DNA of 64,000 nt from Microbacterium sp. RU33B. GTDB lineage: Bacteria > Actinomycetota > Actinomycetes > Actinomycetales > Microbacteriaceae. How positions within the stretch are numbered: position 1 is the stretch's first letter; each line of letters begins with the position of its first letter. Under the pieces are notes generated by a model, which saw only the letters and a list, made by a program, of their open reading frames with translations, made no database searches and had not been told where the DNA came from. Shown here one piece after another: positions 16,275-25,800 of this stretch. Where the stretch lies: positions 62,001 through 126,000 of the forward strand of contig NZ_FTPO01000001.1 in assembly GCF_900155915.1 (NCBI RefSeq), given 5' to 3'. Position numbers and translations under genes: made by a program.

Positions 16275-16280
16275 TAGGGT
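16275..16280 (+). promoter_or_regulatory. -10 box, leaderless promoter
   Basis: TAGGGT lies 7 bases before the ATG at 16288. Confidence 0.45.
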
Positions 16281-16287
16281 GAGCGCG

Positions 16288-17292
16288 ATGGCAGAGATCC
16301 CGCCCCCGGCCTCCGGCGCCCGCGTCGGCGTGCGCGACGTCGCGCGCGCCGCGGGCGTGTCGGCGCAGACGGTGTCACGGGTCATCAACGCCCACCCGAA
16401 CATCCGGCCCGAGACGCGCGAGCGGGTGCTCGCGGCGATGGCGCAGCTGGACTACCGCGTCAACAACGCCGCGCGCGCCCTCGGCACCCGCACCACCCGC
16501 ACGCTGGGCGTCATCGCGTCGGACGCGACGCTGTACGGTCCGGCCGTCGGAATCGCCGCCCTCGACGCCGCCGCGCGCGAGGCCGGTCGCTGGATCGCGA
16601 CGGCGTATGCGGATGCCGCGGACGAGGCATCCGTCCTCGATGCCGCCCGTCGCCTCCAAGACCAGGGCGTCGACGGCATCGTCGTGCTCGCCCCGCACGC
16701 GCGAACACTGCGGGCGCTCGCCGCGTCGCAGCCCGACCTCGCTCTCGAGGCCATGCACACCGGCGAGGGGGCCGAGCGCCAGCGGGAGGGAGCCGAGCTC
16801 GCCGTCGCGCATCTCGTCGAGCTCGGGCACCGGTGCATCGCGCGCCTGGCCGGGCCGGCCGACTGGCTGGAGGCGGCGGCTCGGGATGCCGGAACCGATG
16901 ACGCGCTCGCCCGTCGGGGCCTCGAACCAGGCCGCCGGTGGACGGGGGACTGGAGCGCGACGACGGGTGCGGCACTCGCCTCCGAGATCGCGGCCGCCGT
17001 CCGGTCGCCCGGCGGACCGACGGCGATCGTGGCGGCCAACGACCAGATGGCCCTCGGGCTCATCGCGGCCCTGCGCGCCGAGGGGATCGAGGTTCCGCGC
17101 GATGTCAGCGTCGCCGGCTTCGACGACAATCCGGATGCGGGGTACTACCGGCCGGCGCTCACGACGGTGCGCCTCGACGTCGCGGGAGAGGCGCGTCGCG
17201 TCGTCGCGGCGGCCGTGGGAGAGGCATCCGGCGCGCTCGACCCCGCGCCGCCCGTGCTCGTCGTCCGCGAGTCGACGGCGCGCATCGACTGA
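16288..17292 (+). CDS. LacI-family regulator of the arabinose-type genes
   Basis: A 334-aa repressor. The helix-turn-helix is VRDVARAAGVSAQTVSRVIN with hinge YRVNNAARALGTRT. The sensor domain includes AIVAANDQMALGLIAALRAE and VAGFDDNPDAGYYRPALTTV. It stands directly upstream of the kinase/isomerase/epimerase genes on the same strand, but they have their own promoter and operator (17309-17337). In Corynebacterium a LacI-type AraR controls arabinose genes in a similar place, so an AraR-like role is likely. An in-frame GTG at 16279 is an alternative start. Confidence 0.92.
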   Translation: MAEIPPPASGARVGVRDVARAAGVSAQTVSRVINAHPNIRPETRERVLAAMAQLDYRVNNAARALGTRTTRTLGVIASDATLYGPAVGIAALDAAAREAGRWIATAYADAADEASVLDAARRLQDQGVDGIVVLAPHARTLRALAASQPDLALEAMHTGEGAERQREGAELAVAHLVELGHRCIARLAGPADWLEAAARDAGTDDALARRGLEPGRRWTGDWSATTGAALASEIAAAVRSPGGPTAIVAANDQMALGLIAALRAEGIEVPRDVSVAGFDDNPDAGYYRPALTTVRLDVAGEARRVVAAAVGEASGALDPAPPVLVVRESTARID

Positions 17293-17308
17293 GGGCGTGC
17301 GCAGCCTC

Positions 17309-17337
17309 TGGCACTTCGCGTTTGTTACCGGTAACAT
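17309..17337 (+). promoter_or_regulatory. Promoter of the kinase-araA-galM operon
   Basis: -35 TGGCAC (17309-17314), a 17-bp spacer, and -10 TAACAT (17332-17337). The -10 overlaps the right arm of the LacI-type operator at 17323-17336. Confidence 0.55.
17323..17336. promoter_or_regulatory. LacI-type operator, perfect palindrome
   Basis: TGTTACCGGTAACA is a perfect 14-bp palindrome with the central CG typical of LacI-family sites. It overlaps the -10 box of the kinase operon, so binding should block initiation. Related sites lie in front of ytfQ. Confidence 0.8.
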
Positions 17338-17385
17338 GCAACCGGCGGATGCCGCATCCCGCCCACGTGACCAACGGAGGACCCC

Positions 17386-19002
17386 GTGAGCCCCACCGCG
17401 ACCGACGACTCGGCGGCCGTCCGCGACGCGATCGAGCGAGGCGCCACGGCGCTCGGGATCGAATTCGGATCGACCCGCATCAAGGCCTGCCTGATCGCGG
17501 CCGACGATCCCACGCGTGTCCTGGCGGTCGGCGTGCACGACTGGGAGAACGCCTTCGTCGACCGCGTGTGGACGTACGCGCTCGACGACGTGTGGACCGG
17601 GCTGCAGACGGCCTATGCCGCGCTCGTCTCCGACGTCCGGGCGCGGTACGACGTCCAGCCACGCACCTTCGGCGCCATCGGCGTCTCGGCCATGATGCAC
17701 GGCTACCTGGCGTTCGATTCGTCGGGCGATCTGCTCGTGCCCTTCCGCACGTGGCGCAACACCTCCACGGGGGCGGCCTCCGCCGAACTCAGCGCCCTGC
17801 TGGGGGTCAACATCCCGCTGCGCTGGTCGATCGCCCACCTGCACCAGGCTCTGCTTGACGACGAGCCGCACGTGCCCGACGTGGGCTTCATCACGACCCT
17901 CGCCGGATACGTGCATTGGCGCCTGACGGGTCGCGCCGTGCTGGGGGTCGGAGACGCGTCGGGCATGTTCCCGATCGACTCGGCGACGTGCGACTACGAC
18001 GCGGACCTCCTGGAGAGGTACGACGCCCTCCGGCGGGCGCGGGGAGCGCACGCCGCATTCCATCTCCGGGCGCTGCTGCCCGAGGTGCTCGTCGCCGGCC
18101 AGGCCGCGGGGAATCTGACGGTGGAGGGCGCCGCCCTCCTCGACCCCACCGAGGCGCTCCGCCCGGGAATCCCGCTGTGCCCGCCCGAGGGCGACGCCGG
18201 CACCGGCATGGTCGCCACCCACGCGGTCGCCCCGCGCACGGGCAATGTCAGCGCGGGCACGAGCATCTTCGCGATGGTCGTGCTCGAGCATCCGCTCTCC
18301 CGCGCCCACGAGGAGCTCGACCTCGTCACGACGCCCGCCGGCGACGCGGTCGCGATGGTCCACTGCAACAACGGTGCCAGCGAGCTCGGTGCGTGGGCGT
18401 CGCTCTTCGGGCGCTTCGCCGCCGCCGCGGGAGCGCCGGTGGGCGCCGATGCGACCTTCGGTGCGCTGCTGCGCGAAGCGCTCGACGGCGAGCCTGACGC
18501 CGGGGGGATCCTCGCCTACAACCAGCTGGCCGGCGAGCCCCTCGCGGGTCTGGACGAAGGGCGCCCTCTCGTGGTGCGCACGCCCGACAGCTCCCTGACC
18601 CTGGCCAACTTCATGCGCGCGCAGGTCTACGGCGTCTTCGCGACGCTGACCCTCGGCATGCGCGTGCTCGAGGCGGAGGGCGTGACGCTGGAGCGGATGT
18701 TCGCGCACGGCGGCATCTTCCGCACAGCGGGCGTCGCCCAGCGACTGCTCGCCGGTGCGCTCGCCGCACCGGTCGCCGTCGGCGATACCGCCTCCGAGGG
18801 CGGCGCGTGGGGCATCGCCGTGCTCGCGGCGTACCTGGGGCGGGGCGGCGACCTCGCGACATACCTGGACGAGGTCGTGTTCCGCGACGCCGACGTCGTG
18901 GTCGTGGAGCCCGACCCCGCCGACGTCGCCGGCTACGCCGCCTACCTCGACCGCTACCGCGCAGGACTCGCCGTCGAGGCATCCGCCGTCGACGCCCTCT
19001 GA
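17386..19002 (+). CDS. FGGY-family carbohydrate kinase, probable L-ribulokinase
   Basis: A 538-aa sugar kinase of the FGGY family. Phosphate-binding motif 1 is [14 protein letters not shown]. Other blocks are [30 protein letters not shown] and [14 protein letters not shown] (the phosphate-2 region), with C-terminal [18 protein letters not shown] and [16 protein letters not shown]. It is directly upstream of L-arabinose isomerase (28-bp gap), so it most likely phosphorylates L-ribulose. It looks like the kinase type found beside araA in Firmicutes and other Actinobacteria rather than classical E. coli AraB, so I give no symbol. ACGGAGG precedes the GTG start. Confidence 0.85.
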   Translation: MSPTATDDSAAVRDAIERGATALGIEFGSTRIKACLIAADDPTRVLAVGVHDWENAFVDRVWTYALDDVWTGLQTAYAALVSDVRARYDVQPRTFGAIGVSAMMHGYLAFDSSGDLLVPFRTWRNTSTGAASAELSALLGVNIPLRWSIAHLHQALLDDEPHVPDVGFITTLAGYVHWRLTGRAVLGVGDASGMFPIDSATCDYDADLLERYDALRRARGAHAAFHLRALLPEVLVAGQAAGNLTVEGAALLDPTEALRPGIPLCPPEGDAGTGMVATHAVAPRTGNVSAGTSIFAMVVLEHPLSRAHEELDLVTTPAGDAVAMVHCNNGASELGAWASLFGRFAAAAGAPVGADATFGALLREALDGEPDAGGILAYNQLAGEPLAGLDEGRPLVVRTPDSSLTLANFMRAQVYGVFATLTLGMRVLEAEGVTLERMFAHGGIFRTAGVAQRLLAGALAAPVAVGDTASEGGAWGIAVLAAYLGRGGDLATYLDEVVFRDADVVVVEPDPADVAGYAAYLDRYRAGLAVEASAVDAL

Positions 19003-19030
19003 CCCGCAGGCCCTCCCGAAAGGAAACCCC

Positions 19031-20533
19031 ATGACCCTCTCCCGCTCGCTCGAGGCCTACGAGGTCTGGTTCGTCACCGGAAGCCAGAACCTGTACGGCG
19101 AGGAGACGCTCCGTCAGGTCGCCGAGCAGTCGCAGGCCGTCGCCGGTGGGCTTTCCGACCTCCCCGTGAAGGTCGTGTGGAAGCCGGTCCTGAAGGACTC
19201 CGACTCGATCCGCCGGCTCGCCCTCGAGGTGAACGGCCGCGACGACGTCATCGGCGTGATCGCGTGGATGCACACGTTCAGCCCCGCCAAGATGTGGATC
19301 TCCGGTCTCGACGCCCTTCAGAAACCGCTGCTGCACCTGCACACGCAGGCCAATGTGGAGCTGCCGTGGGCCGACATCGACTTCGACTTCATGAATCTAA
19401 ACCAGGCCGCGCACGGCGATCGCGAGTTCGGGTACATCCAGACGCGTCTGGGCGTCGCGCGCAAGACCGTGGTCGGCCACGTGTCGAACCCGGCCGTCGT
19501 GCAGCAGATCGAGGACTGGCAGCGCGCCGCCGCCGGGTGGGCGGCCGTGCGTTCTCTGAAGCTCGCCCGCTTCGGCGACAACATGCGCTACGTCGCAGTC
19601 ACCGAGGGCGACAAGACCGAGGCGGAGCTGCGGTTCGGTGTCCAGGTCAACACGTGGGGTGTCAACGAGCTCGCCGATGCGGTGGCCGCGGCGACAGACG
19701 CGCAGGTCGACGCCCTCGTCGCCGAGTACGTCGAGCTGTACGACGTCGCCGACGAGCTGCTCCCGGGCGCGGAGCGCCACCAGTCGCTCCGCGACGGGGC
19801 CGCCATCGAGGTCGGCCTGCGGTCGTTCCTCGAGGCCGGGGGCTTCGGCGCCTTCACGACGTCGTTCGAAGACCTCGGCGCCCTGACTCAGCTGCCGGGC
19901 CTCGCGGTGCAGCGGCTCATGGCCGAGGGCTACGGGTTCGGGGCGGAGGGCGACTGGAAGACCGCGATCCTCGTGCGCGTGGCGAACGTCATGGGTGCGG
20001 GCCTCCCCGGGGGAGCGACCCTCATGGAGGACTACACGTACGACCTCGTCGCGGGCGACGAGAAGATCCTGGGTGCGCACATGCTCGAAGTCGCGCCCTC
20101 GATCACGTCGCAGCGTCCGCGCCTCGAGATCCACCCGCTCGGCATCGGCGGCAAGGACGACCCCGTGCGGCTCGTCTTCACGGCCGATCCGGGCAGCGCC
20201 CTCGTCGTGGCCATGTCCGACATGCGCGACCGGTTCCGGCTCGTGGCCAACGTGGTGGAGAACATCGAGGCGCCCGATCTGCCGCAGCTGCCCGTCGGCC
20301 GGGCGGTCTGGAAGCCCGCTCCCGACTTCGCCACGAGCGCGGCCTGCTGGCTCACGGCGGGCGCGGCCCACCATACTGTGATGACGACCGCCGTCGGCAT
20401 CGAGGTCTTCCGCGACTTCGCCGAGATCGCGCGGACCGAGCTCGTCGTCATCGACGAGGACACGACGGTGCGCGGCTTCCAGAAGGAGCTGCGCTGGAAC
20501 CAGGCCTACTACCGACTCGCGCAGGGACTCTGA
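19031..20533 (+). CDS. araA: L-arabinose isomerase
   Basis: A 500-aa enzyme, the family's normal length, that converts L-arabinose to L-ribulose using Mn2+. Signatures: [15 protein letters not shown] at the N-terminus, [28 protein letters not shown], the metal ligand region [20 protein letters not shown], and [11 protein letters not shown] at the C-terminus. An AAAGGAAA site precedes the ATG. It is the middle gene of a kinase-araA-galM operon. The usual third catabolic gene, araD, is not here. Confidence 0.97.
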   Translation: MTLSRSLEAYEVWFVTGSQNLYGEETLRQVAEQSQAVAGGLSDLPVKVVWKPVLKDSDSIRRLALEVNGRDDVIGVIAWMHTFSPAKMWISGLDALQKPLLHLHTQANVELPWADIDFDFMNLNQAAHGDREFGYIQTRLGVARKTVVGHVSNPAVVQQIEDWQRAAAGWAAVRSLKLARFGDNMRYVAVTEGDKTEAELRFGVQVNTWGVNELADAVAAATDAQVDALVAEYVELYDVADELLPGAERHQSLRDGAAIEVGLRSFLEAGGFGAFTTSFEDLGALTQLPGLAVQRLMAEGYGFGAEGDWKTAILVRVANVMGAGLPGGATLMEDYTYDLVAGDEKILGAHMLEVAPSITSQRPRLEIHPLGIGGKDDPVRLVFTADPGSALVVAMSDMRDRFRLVANVVENIEAPDLPQLPVGRAVWKPAPDFATSAACWLTAGAAHHTVMTTAVGIEVFRDFAEIARTELVVIDEDTTVRGFQKELRWNQAYYRLAQGL

Positions 20534-20538
20534 CACGC

Positions 20539-21480
20539 ATGGCACGCACCCCCCTCTCCGGCACCCAGCACGCGCTCCGATCCGGCGACTACGACGCCGT
20601 CATCGCGAGCGTCGGCGCCTCGCTGCGCTCGTTCACGCACCGCGGACGCGACCTCACCGTCTCGTACGACGCCGACGAGGTGCGCATGGGCTACCGGGGA
20701 GCGACCCTCGCGCCGTGGCCGAACCGCGTCGTCGACGGAAGGTACTCGTTCGGAGGGGAGGACTACCTGCTCGCGCTGACCGAGCCCGCCCGAGGTCACG
20801 CTCTCCACGGTCTCGCCGGATGGCTGGCGTTCGAGGCCATCGACAAGGGTCCCGATCACGTCACCCTCGCGGCCACGATCGAGCCGCAGACCTCGTACCC
20901 GTGGCGCATCGAGGTCGAGACGACCTTCGCGCTGTCGACCGACGGCCTCACGCAGACCGTGCGCGCGCGCAACCTCAGCACGGATGCCGCGCCATGGGGC
21001 ACCGGGCCGCACCCCTACCTGGTGGCCGGTCCGTCGGCACTGGACACCTGGACTCTGACGCTGCCGGCCGAGCGCGTCCTGCAGGTCGACGAGCGGCTGA
21101 GCCCGACCGAGCTGCGCGCCGTCGACGCCGACGACGCGGCGCGGTTCGACTTCCGCGAGCCGCGCGTGCTGGGTGCGGTCGAGATCGACCACGCCTACAC
21201 GGGTCTCGCACGCGACGAGTCCGGGGTGACCGCGGTGCGGCTGACCGACCCGGAGGGCACGGGCGTCGAGATGGTGTGGGGTCACGCGTGCCCGTGGGTG
21301 CAGATCCACACGGCCGACAAGGGCCTCGGCAAGCCGGGGCATCGTGCAGGACTCGCCGTCGAGCCGATGACGTGTGCGCCCGATGCCTACAACGCGGACA
21401 CGTACGACTTCGACGCGGGGCTCATCGTGCTCGAGCCCGGCGCGACGGCCGAGGCCTCGTGGAGGATCGCGGCGCTCTGA
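20539..21480 (+). CDS. Aldose 1-epimerase family protein
   Basis: A 313-aa mutarotase that interconverts the alpha and beta anomers of an aldose. Family blocks are GYRGATLAPWPNRVVDGRYS, GHALHGLAGW (catalytic histidine region), TGPHPYLVAG and LAVEPMTCAPDAYN (catalytic glutamate). It starts 5 bp after araA stops, so it belongs to the same operon and probably acts on arabinose entering the cell. It is closer to the YphB/actinobacterial subgroup than to GalM of the gal operon. Confidence 0.9.
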   Translation: MARTPLSGTQHALRSGDYDAVIASVGASLRSFTHRGRDLTVSYDADEVRMGYRGATLAPWPNRVVDGRYSFGGEDYLLALTEPARGHALHGLAGWLAFEAIDKGPDHVTLAATIEPQTSYPWRIEVETTFALSTDGLTQTVRARNLSTDAAPWGTGPHPYLVAGPSALDTWTLTLPAERVLQVDERLSPTELRAVDADDAARFDFREPRVLGAVEIDHAYTGLARDESGVTAVRLTDPEGTGVEMVWGHACPWVQIHTADKGLGKPGHRAGLAVEPMTCAPDAYNADTYDFDAGLIVLEPGATAEASWRIAAL

Positions 21481-22019
21481 CGTCGAACGCCGTCAGTTCC
21501 GGTGGTCTCGACTGCGACGCTGGGGAGAGCCCCCACGACGCCCGCCCGCGGGACGACGATGCGTCCACGAGCGAGCGTCGCGGCTCCCCCAGAGATTCCG
21601 GTTTGCGCCGATCGCCATCACGACGAAGCCGGCGCCGACCGCGATCCGGATGAGTCCCGCCCCCCAGCGGTGACGGCGACGATCGCGACGACCCTGGAGG
21701 GTGCGGGAAGGCCCCCTGGCTCCCGCACCCCCTGGGCGCCGGCGATCTGCGCCCCGACATCCGTGGCGCGATCCCGGACGATCGGGCCGTGAGGCCCGAC
21801 GACGGAGCGCTGCGATCGGGCGGAGGCCCGAACGTGTGCAGCGCGAGAATGGTGAGCGCGGATCCGACGAGGAGGAACCGCGCGATTGCGCTCAGGAAGG
21901 CGCAGCCGATCGATGGTGATGACGACCTCCCTGTTCGGTGAGCGACGGGTGCCGCGTCCTCCCTGTTCGGAGCGCGGCCCGGGACGGATTGGACGACGCG
22001 GCGTCCGACCGCATGAACG
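21481..22019. other. Non-coding or degraded stretch
   Basis: I can support no intact gene here. On the minus strand two hydrophobic segments appear in different frames: FLLVGSALTILALHTFG (around 21820-21890) and IRIAVGAGFVVMAIGANR (around 21600-21655). This would fit a small two-helix membrane protein broken by frameshifts, or chance. The stretch also holds a perfect 10-bp hairpin (GGGTGCGGGA, 21699-21730, 12-base loop) that could end the galM transcript, though no T-run follows it. Confidence 0.5.
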
Positions 22020-22049
22020 GAGGGCCCCGGAGTGTTCTCCAAGGCCCTC
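22020..22049 (-). terminator. Terminator after the CsbD-like gene
   Basis: A two-step hairpin: outer arms GAGGGCC/GGCCCTC and inner arms GGAG/CTCC around TGTT. It begins 32 bp past the stop of the 22082-22279 gene. Confidence 0.6.
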
Positions 22050-22081
22050 TGGTTCAGATGCGACGCGGGCGTCGCGAAGCC

Positions 22082-22279
22082 TCACTCGTCGCGGAGCTTC
22101 TCCTTGACTTCGTTGCGCTTCTCGACGGAGTCGCGCTCTGCCTCGGCCTTCTTGACGTTGGCGTCGGCCTTGGCCTCGTCGACCTTGTCGCCGATCTTGT
22201 CGGCGGTGTCGTCCCACGCGTCCTTGATCTTGCGGCCGGCCGTGTCGGCGGTCTCTTTCGCGTCATCGATGAATCCCAT
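22082..22279 (-). CDS. CsbD-like small hydrophilic stress protein
   Basis: A 65-aa, highly charged, helical protein (MGFIDDAKETADTAGRKIKD...) with lysine/aspartate/alanine repeats and no hydrophobic segment. This composition fits CsbD/YtxH- or LEA-like proteins that accumulate in general stress. The ATG at 22279 has GAGGAGC upstream; an earlier in-frame ATG at 22297 has none. It is a single-gene unit with its own terminator. Confidence 0.75.
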   Translation of the reverse strand: MGFIDDAKETADTAGRKIKDAWDDTADKIGDKVDEAKADANVKKAEAERDSVEKRNEVKEKLRDE

Positions 22280-22412
22280 GAGGGCTCCTCTCGTCAAAGG
22301 CTGGTGAACTCCACGCTATGTCTCCTCGGCACTCGTCGTCAGGGGATTGCCAACGCGCGAGCGCGGTGCTACCGCCTCTGCGGGATGATCGACAAGAATC
22401 CGCCCGAGGTGT

Positions 22413-22418
22413 CATGCT
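22413..22418 (+). promoter_or_regulatory. -10 box, leaderless promoter
   Basis: CATGCT lies 6 bases before the GTG at 22425; the identical box and spacing occur at the iclR gene (61222-61227). Confidence 0.35.
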
Positions 22419-22424
22419 CGGCAC

Positions 22425-22853
22425 GTGCGTTTCGAATCGACTCTCCGCCAGATGGGCAACAACACCGGCATCGAAGTGCCGCCCGAGGTGCTCGACGAAC
22501 TCGGCGGCGGCAGACGACCGGCCGTCGATGTCACGGTCAACGGATTCGAATACCGCTCGACGGTCGCCTCGATGGGAGGGAAGTACCTCATCGCCTTCTC
22601 TTCGGACAAGCGCGCCGCCAGCGGCATCCGGGGCGGTGATGCGATCACCGTCGACCTGACCCTCGACACGGCCCCGCGCACCGTCGACGTGCCGGAGGAT
22701 CTCGCGTCGGCGCTCGCGGCGGGAGGCGTGACGGAGGCGTTCGAGAAGCTCTCGCCGAGCGCGAAGAAGGCGCACGTCACGAACGTCCTCGGTGCGAAGG
22801 CCGCCGAGACGCGCAGCCGGCGAATCGAGTCGATCGTCGACAAGCTCTCCTGA
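22425..22853 (+). CDS. DUF1905 / YdeI-domain protein
   Basis: A 142-aa protein with an N-terminal DUF1905 half (FESTLRQMGNNTGIEVPPEV) and a C-terminal YdeI/OmpD-associated helical half (VPEDLASALAAGGVTEAFEK, then RRIESIVDKLS). The family is sometimes described as protective against bacteriocins or antimicrobial peptides; the mechanism is unknown. A diverged relative is encoded at 54075-54572. It is convergent with the giant-protein operon, 3 bp from its end. Confidence 0.8.
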   Translation: MRFESTLRQMGNNTGIEVPPEVLDELGGGRRPAVDVTVNGFEYRSTVASMGGKYLIAFSSDKRAASGIRGGDAITVDLTLDTAPRTVDVPEDLASALAAGGVTEAFEKLSPSAKKAHVTNVLGAKAAETRSRRIESIVDKLS

Positions 22854-22856
22854 GGC

Positions 22857-25800
22857 CTACAGGTAGATCTCGTCGGCGAACACCAGCCGCTGCTCCCACA
22901 CCGGCGGGGGCGCGGCGATGGTCGCCGAGCCGACCGCGGGGTCTCCGGGGAATCTCTCCCACTCCTCCACGGTGACGCGCCAGCCGGATGCCTCCGGCCC
23001 CGGGCGCTGCAGCGGGATCTCGTCGCTCGCGCCGAGCGTCGTGCCCCACGCGATCGTGCGCTCGGCCTGCTGGTACGCGGCCACATCCATGCGACGCGTA
23101 TCGACCGTGATCCAGCCGAGGTCGCCCGGAAGATCGGGGTCCGCCTTCTGCAGGCGTGCCACGACGAGGCGATTGAGGGCGATCGCCTCGAGATCGGTGA
23201 GAGGCGGACGACGCGATCCGCTTCGCCGCACCGGCACGGGTCCGCTCACCACGACGCGTACCTCGTGCTCATCGAGCCGGCTCACCAGCGCCGTCCGCTC
23301 GGGTGGCACCTGCACGAAGTCGCTCGAGACCGGACTCGACAGCTCCAGGCCCGCGACGCTCTCGGGCTGATAGCGGGCCAGGGCGAGTCGGATGAACGGC
23401 CAGGTGACGGCACCGGGGTTGAGCGCGACATCCACGTACCAGAGCCGTCGATCCGCGTTGTACTGCGGGCGATAGCCCAGCACGGTCGCCCGGTAGGTCG
23501 TCGTTCCTCCTGCTGCCGTGGGCAGCGGCAGCCCGGTCTCGATCGCGACGGGCTCACCCGGGCGCCAGTCGTCGTCCACGCCGGTGGCGCGCCAGAAGTC
23601 GATGAGCGTCAGGCCCTGCAGGTGCGGGTCGTCCCACGATGCGCTCGTCCAGATCGGGTCCTGCGCCCACAGCGAGTACGGGCCGGCGGCATCCGAGCTG
23701 CCGAGCAGGATGCCGAGCAGCTCGCCCTCTCCGGAGGAGAACCACGGCCGCTGGAGATAGATGCGCAGCCCCGCTCGGCGCACATGGCGCTCCGCCATCG
23801 GCTGCGCGGGATGCACGCCGCCCTCGTCGTCGGCGGGGCCTTCGTCCTGCGCGGTGGCGGGGTCGTCGACGAGGGTCGGATCGTCGTTCGACCATCGGAA
23901 CAGCGGCACCACGGAGTGCACGACGGGCGGCTCGGGACGCGCGGACGAGGGCACCGAGAGGCGCAGCACGTCGCTCACGACACTCGATCCGTCGTCGAAA
24001 GGTGCGGCATCCGGCGCCCGCTGCAGGAGCGCAGGCGGGAAGTACTCGCGGAAGCGCGTCGATGCGCGCAGTCGGTAGTCGACCATGCGGTGCTTCGTGT
24101 CGCCGAACTCGTGGCGGAGGCCGTGGATGCGGATGCCCGGGTCCGGCGCCCAGTCGAGGTCGCCCGAGGGGAGGAGGTCCTGGGCGAAGAGGATGCCCAG
24201 CCGCTCCTGCTCGGTGACCTTCGTGGTGCCCGCGATGCCCCTGCTCGCGCGCTCCTCCCAGACGGGGAGGCCGAGGTCGTCCACGGGCTCGGTCCAGGAT
24301 GCCTCGATCGTGAGCTGCTCGGTGCTCGGGCCGTGCACGTGCACGCCGCCGAACAGACTCGCGTACGTCTGCGAGGCGCCGCGCACCGAACGCACGTTCA
24401 CCGGGCGGGGCGCACGGACCGGTCGGGGCACGGCGTGCACGAGCAGCACGTCCTCCTTCGGGGTCAGCGACCACAGGTAGCCGTCGCGAACGGCCTCGCG
24501 GACGATCTCGAGCGACTGCACGACGGCCGGGAGGCTCCGCCACATCCCGAGCACGGTGAGAGCCTCGTCGTGCAGGCTGCTGGAGATGCGGAACCGCTGG
24601 ACCGTTCCGGGGGGCAGCGCGAGGTCGATCACCCGGCCGTCCACCGATGCCCGCGCGGTCGGCCCGTCGGTGAGCGTCAGCCGGTACGGACGCACGAGCG
24701 GCCACCCGCGGGGCTGCTCCACGTCGTACTCCGCGGTGAAGCCCTCGATGCCGAAGGGCAGGGGGAGAGCCGGATCGGTCGTCGCGTCGGGGAAGACGAT
24801 CGACACGCCCTTCGCGAGGGGATCCGGGAGGTAGGGCGTGACGAGGTCGTCGACGTCGTGCACGACGTACTGCCCGGCCGGCGGGGCATCGCCCTGGGGG
24901 ATCGGGAGGGTGACGAGATCGGCCGGATCGACGCTCGCGTCGTGGACGATCGAGACGCCCGGCACCGGCGTGCGGGCTCCCGGGGCGTCGATGTCGGCGA
25001 CGTCGATGTCGTACAGCGTGCCGTTCTCGCGCAGGGCCGCACCGAGCGCCGCCTTCAGGCCGGCATCGGAGCCGTCGCCCACGAGCTCGTCGAACTTGCC
25101 GTGGTACTCGGCCTGGAGCTGCCCGATCTTGGGCGGCACCAGGTGCCTCTGGCCGACGGATTGGAACGGCGAGTCGGGATCGACGGCCGCGACGGCCGAG
25201 CGATAGGCGACGGGATCGGTCAGCGTCACCTCGAGGGTGTCCGGATGCTGCGTCACGCCGCTGCGGATGACGATGACGCGCTGCGACTCGCCCTCGCTGT
25301 AGCGTGCGCGGGGTACGAGGGTGGGCGGCGGCACCGGATCCCATCGCAGGAACGGGCGAGGCGCCGTCATGGTGCGCAGGGCCTCGGCGACGGCCCCCGG
25401 ATCGATCAGGCCCGGCGTGAACTCGGTGAGCCCGCGACCGATCTGCGCGGCGATGGCCGCGTCGATCGTCGCGCGATCCGTCACCGCGGTGATGCCGAAG
25501 GCGGCCCCCGTGGTCGAGCTCACGGTCTCGCGCACACGCTGGGTGATCGCGGCCGCCCGCGAGGGTGCCGAAGCAGACAGGACGTCGCCGCCCGCGGAGG
25601 CCGCGCCGATGTCGACCCGGCCGAGGACGCGGGAGATCTCCGCGCGCAGCGCGGTCTGCTCGGTGCGTCCGAGTGTCGGGGTGGGGCGGTCGGGGACCAG
25701 CGAGGCCGGGTCGGCGATCGAGGCGGCGGTGGCGGCGTGCAGCGTCTCGGCTGCCGGCCCGAGCCGGCCGAATCCGGACGCGCGCTCCCTGGCGGGCGCC

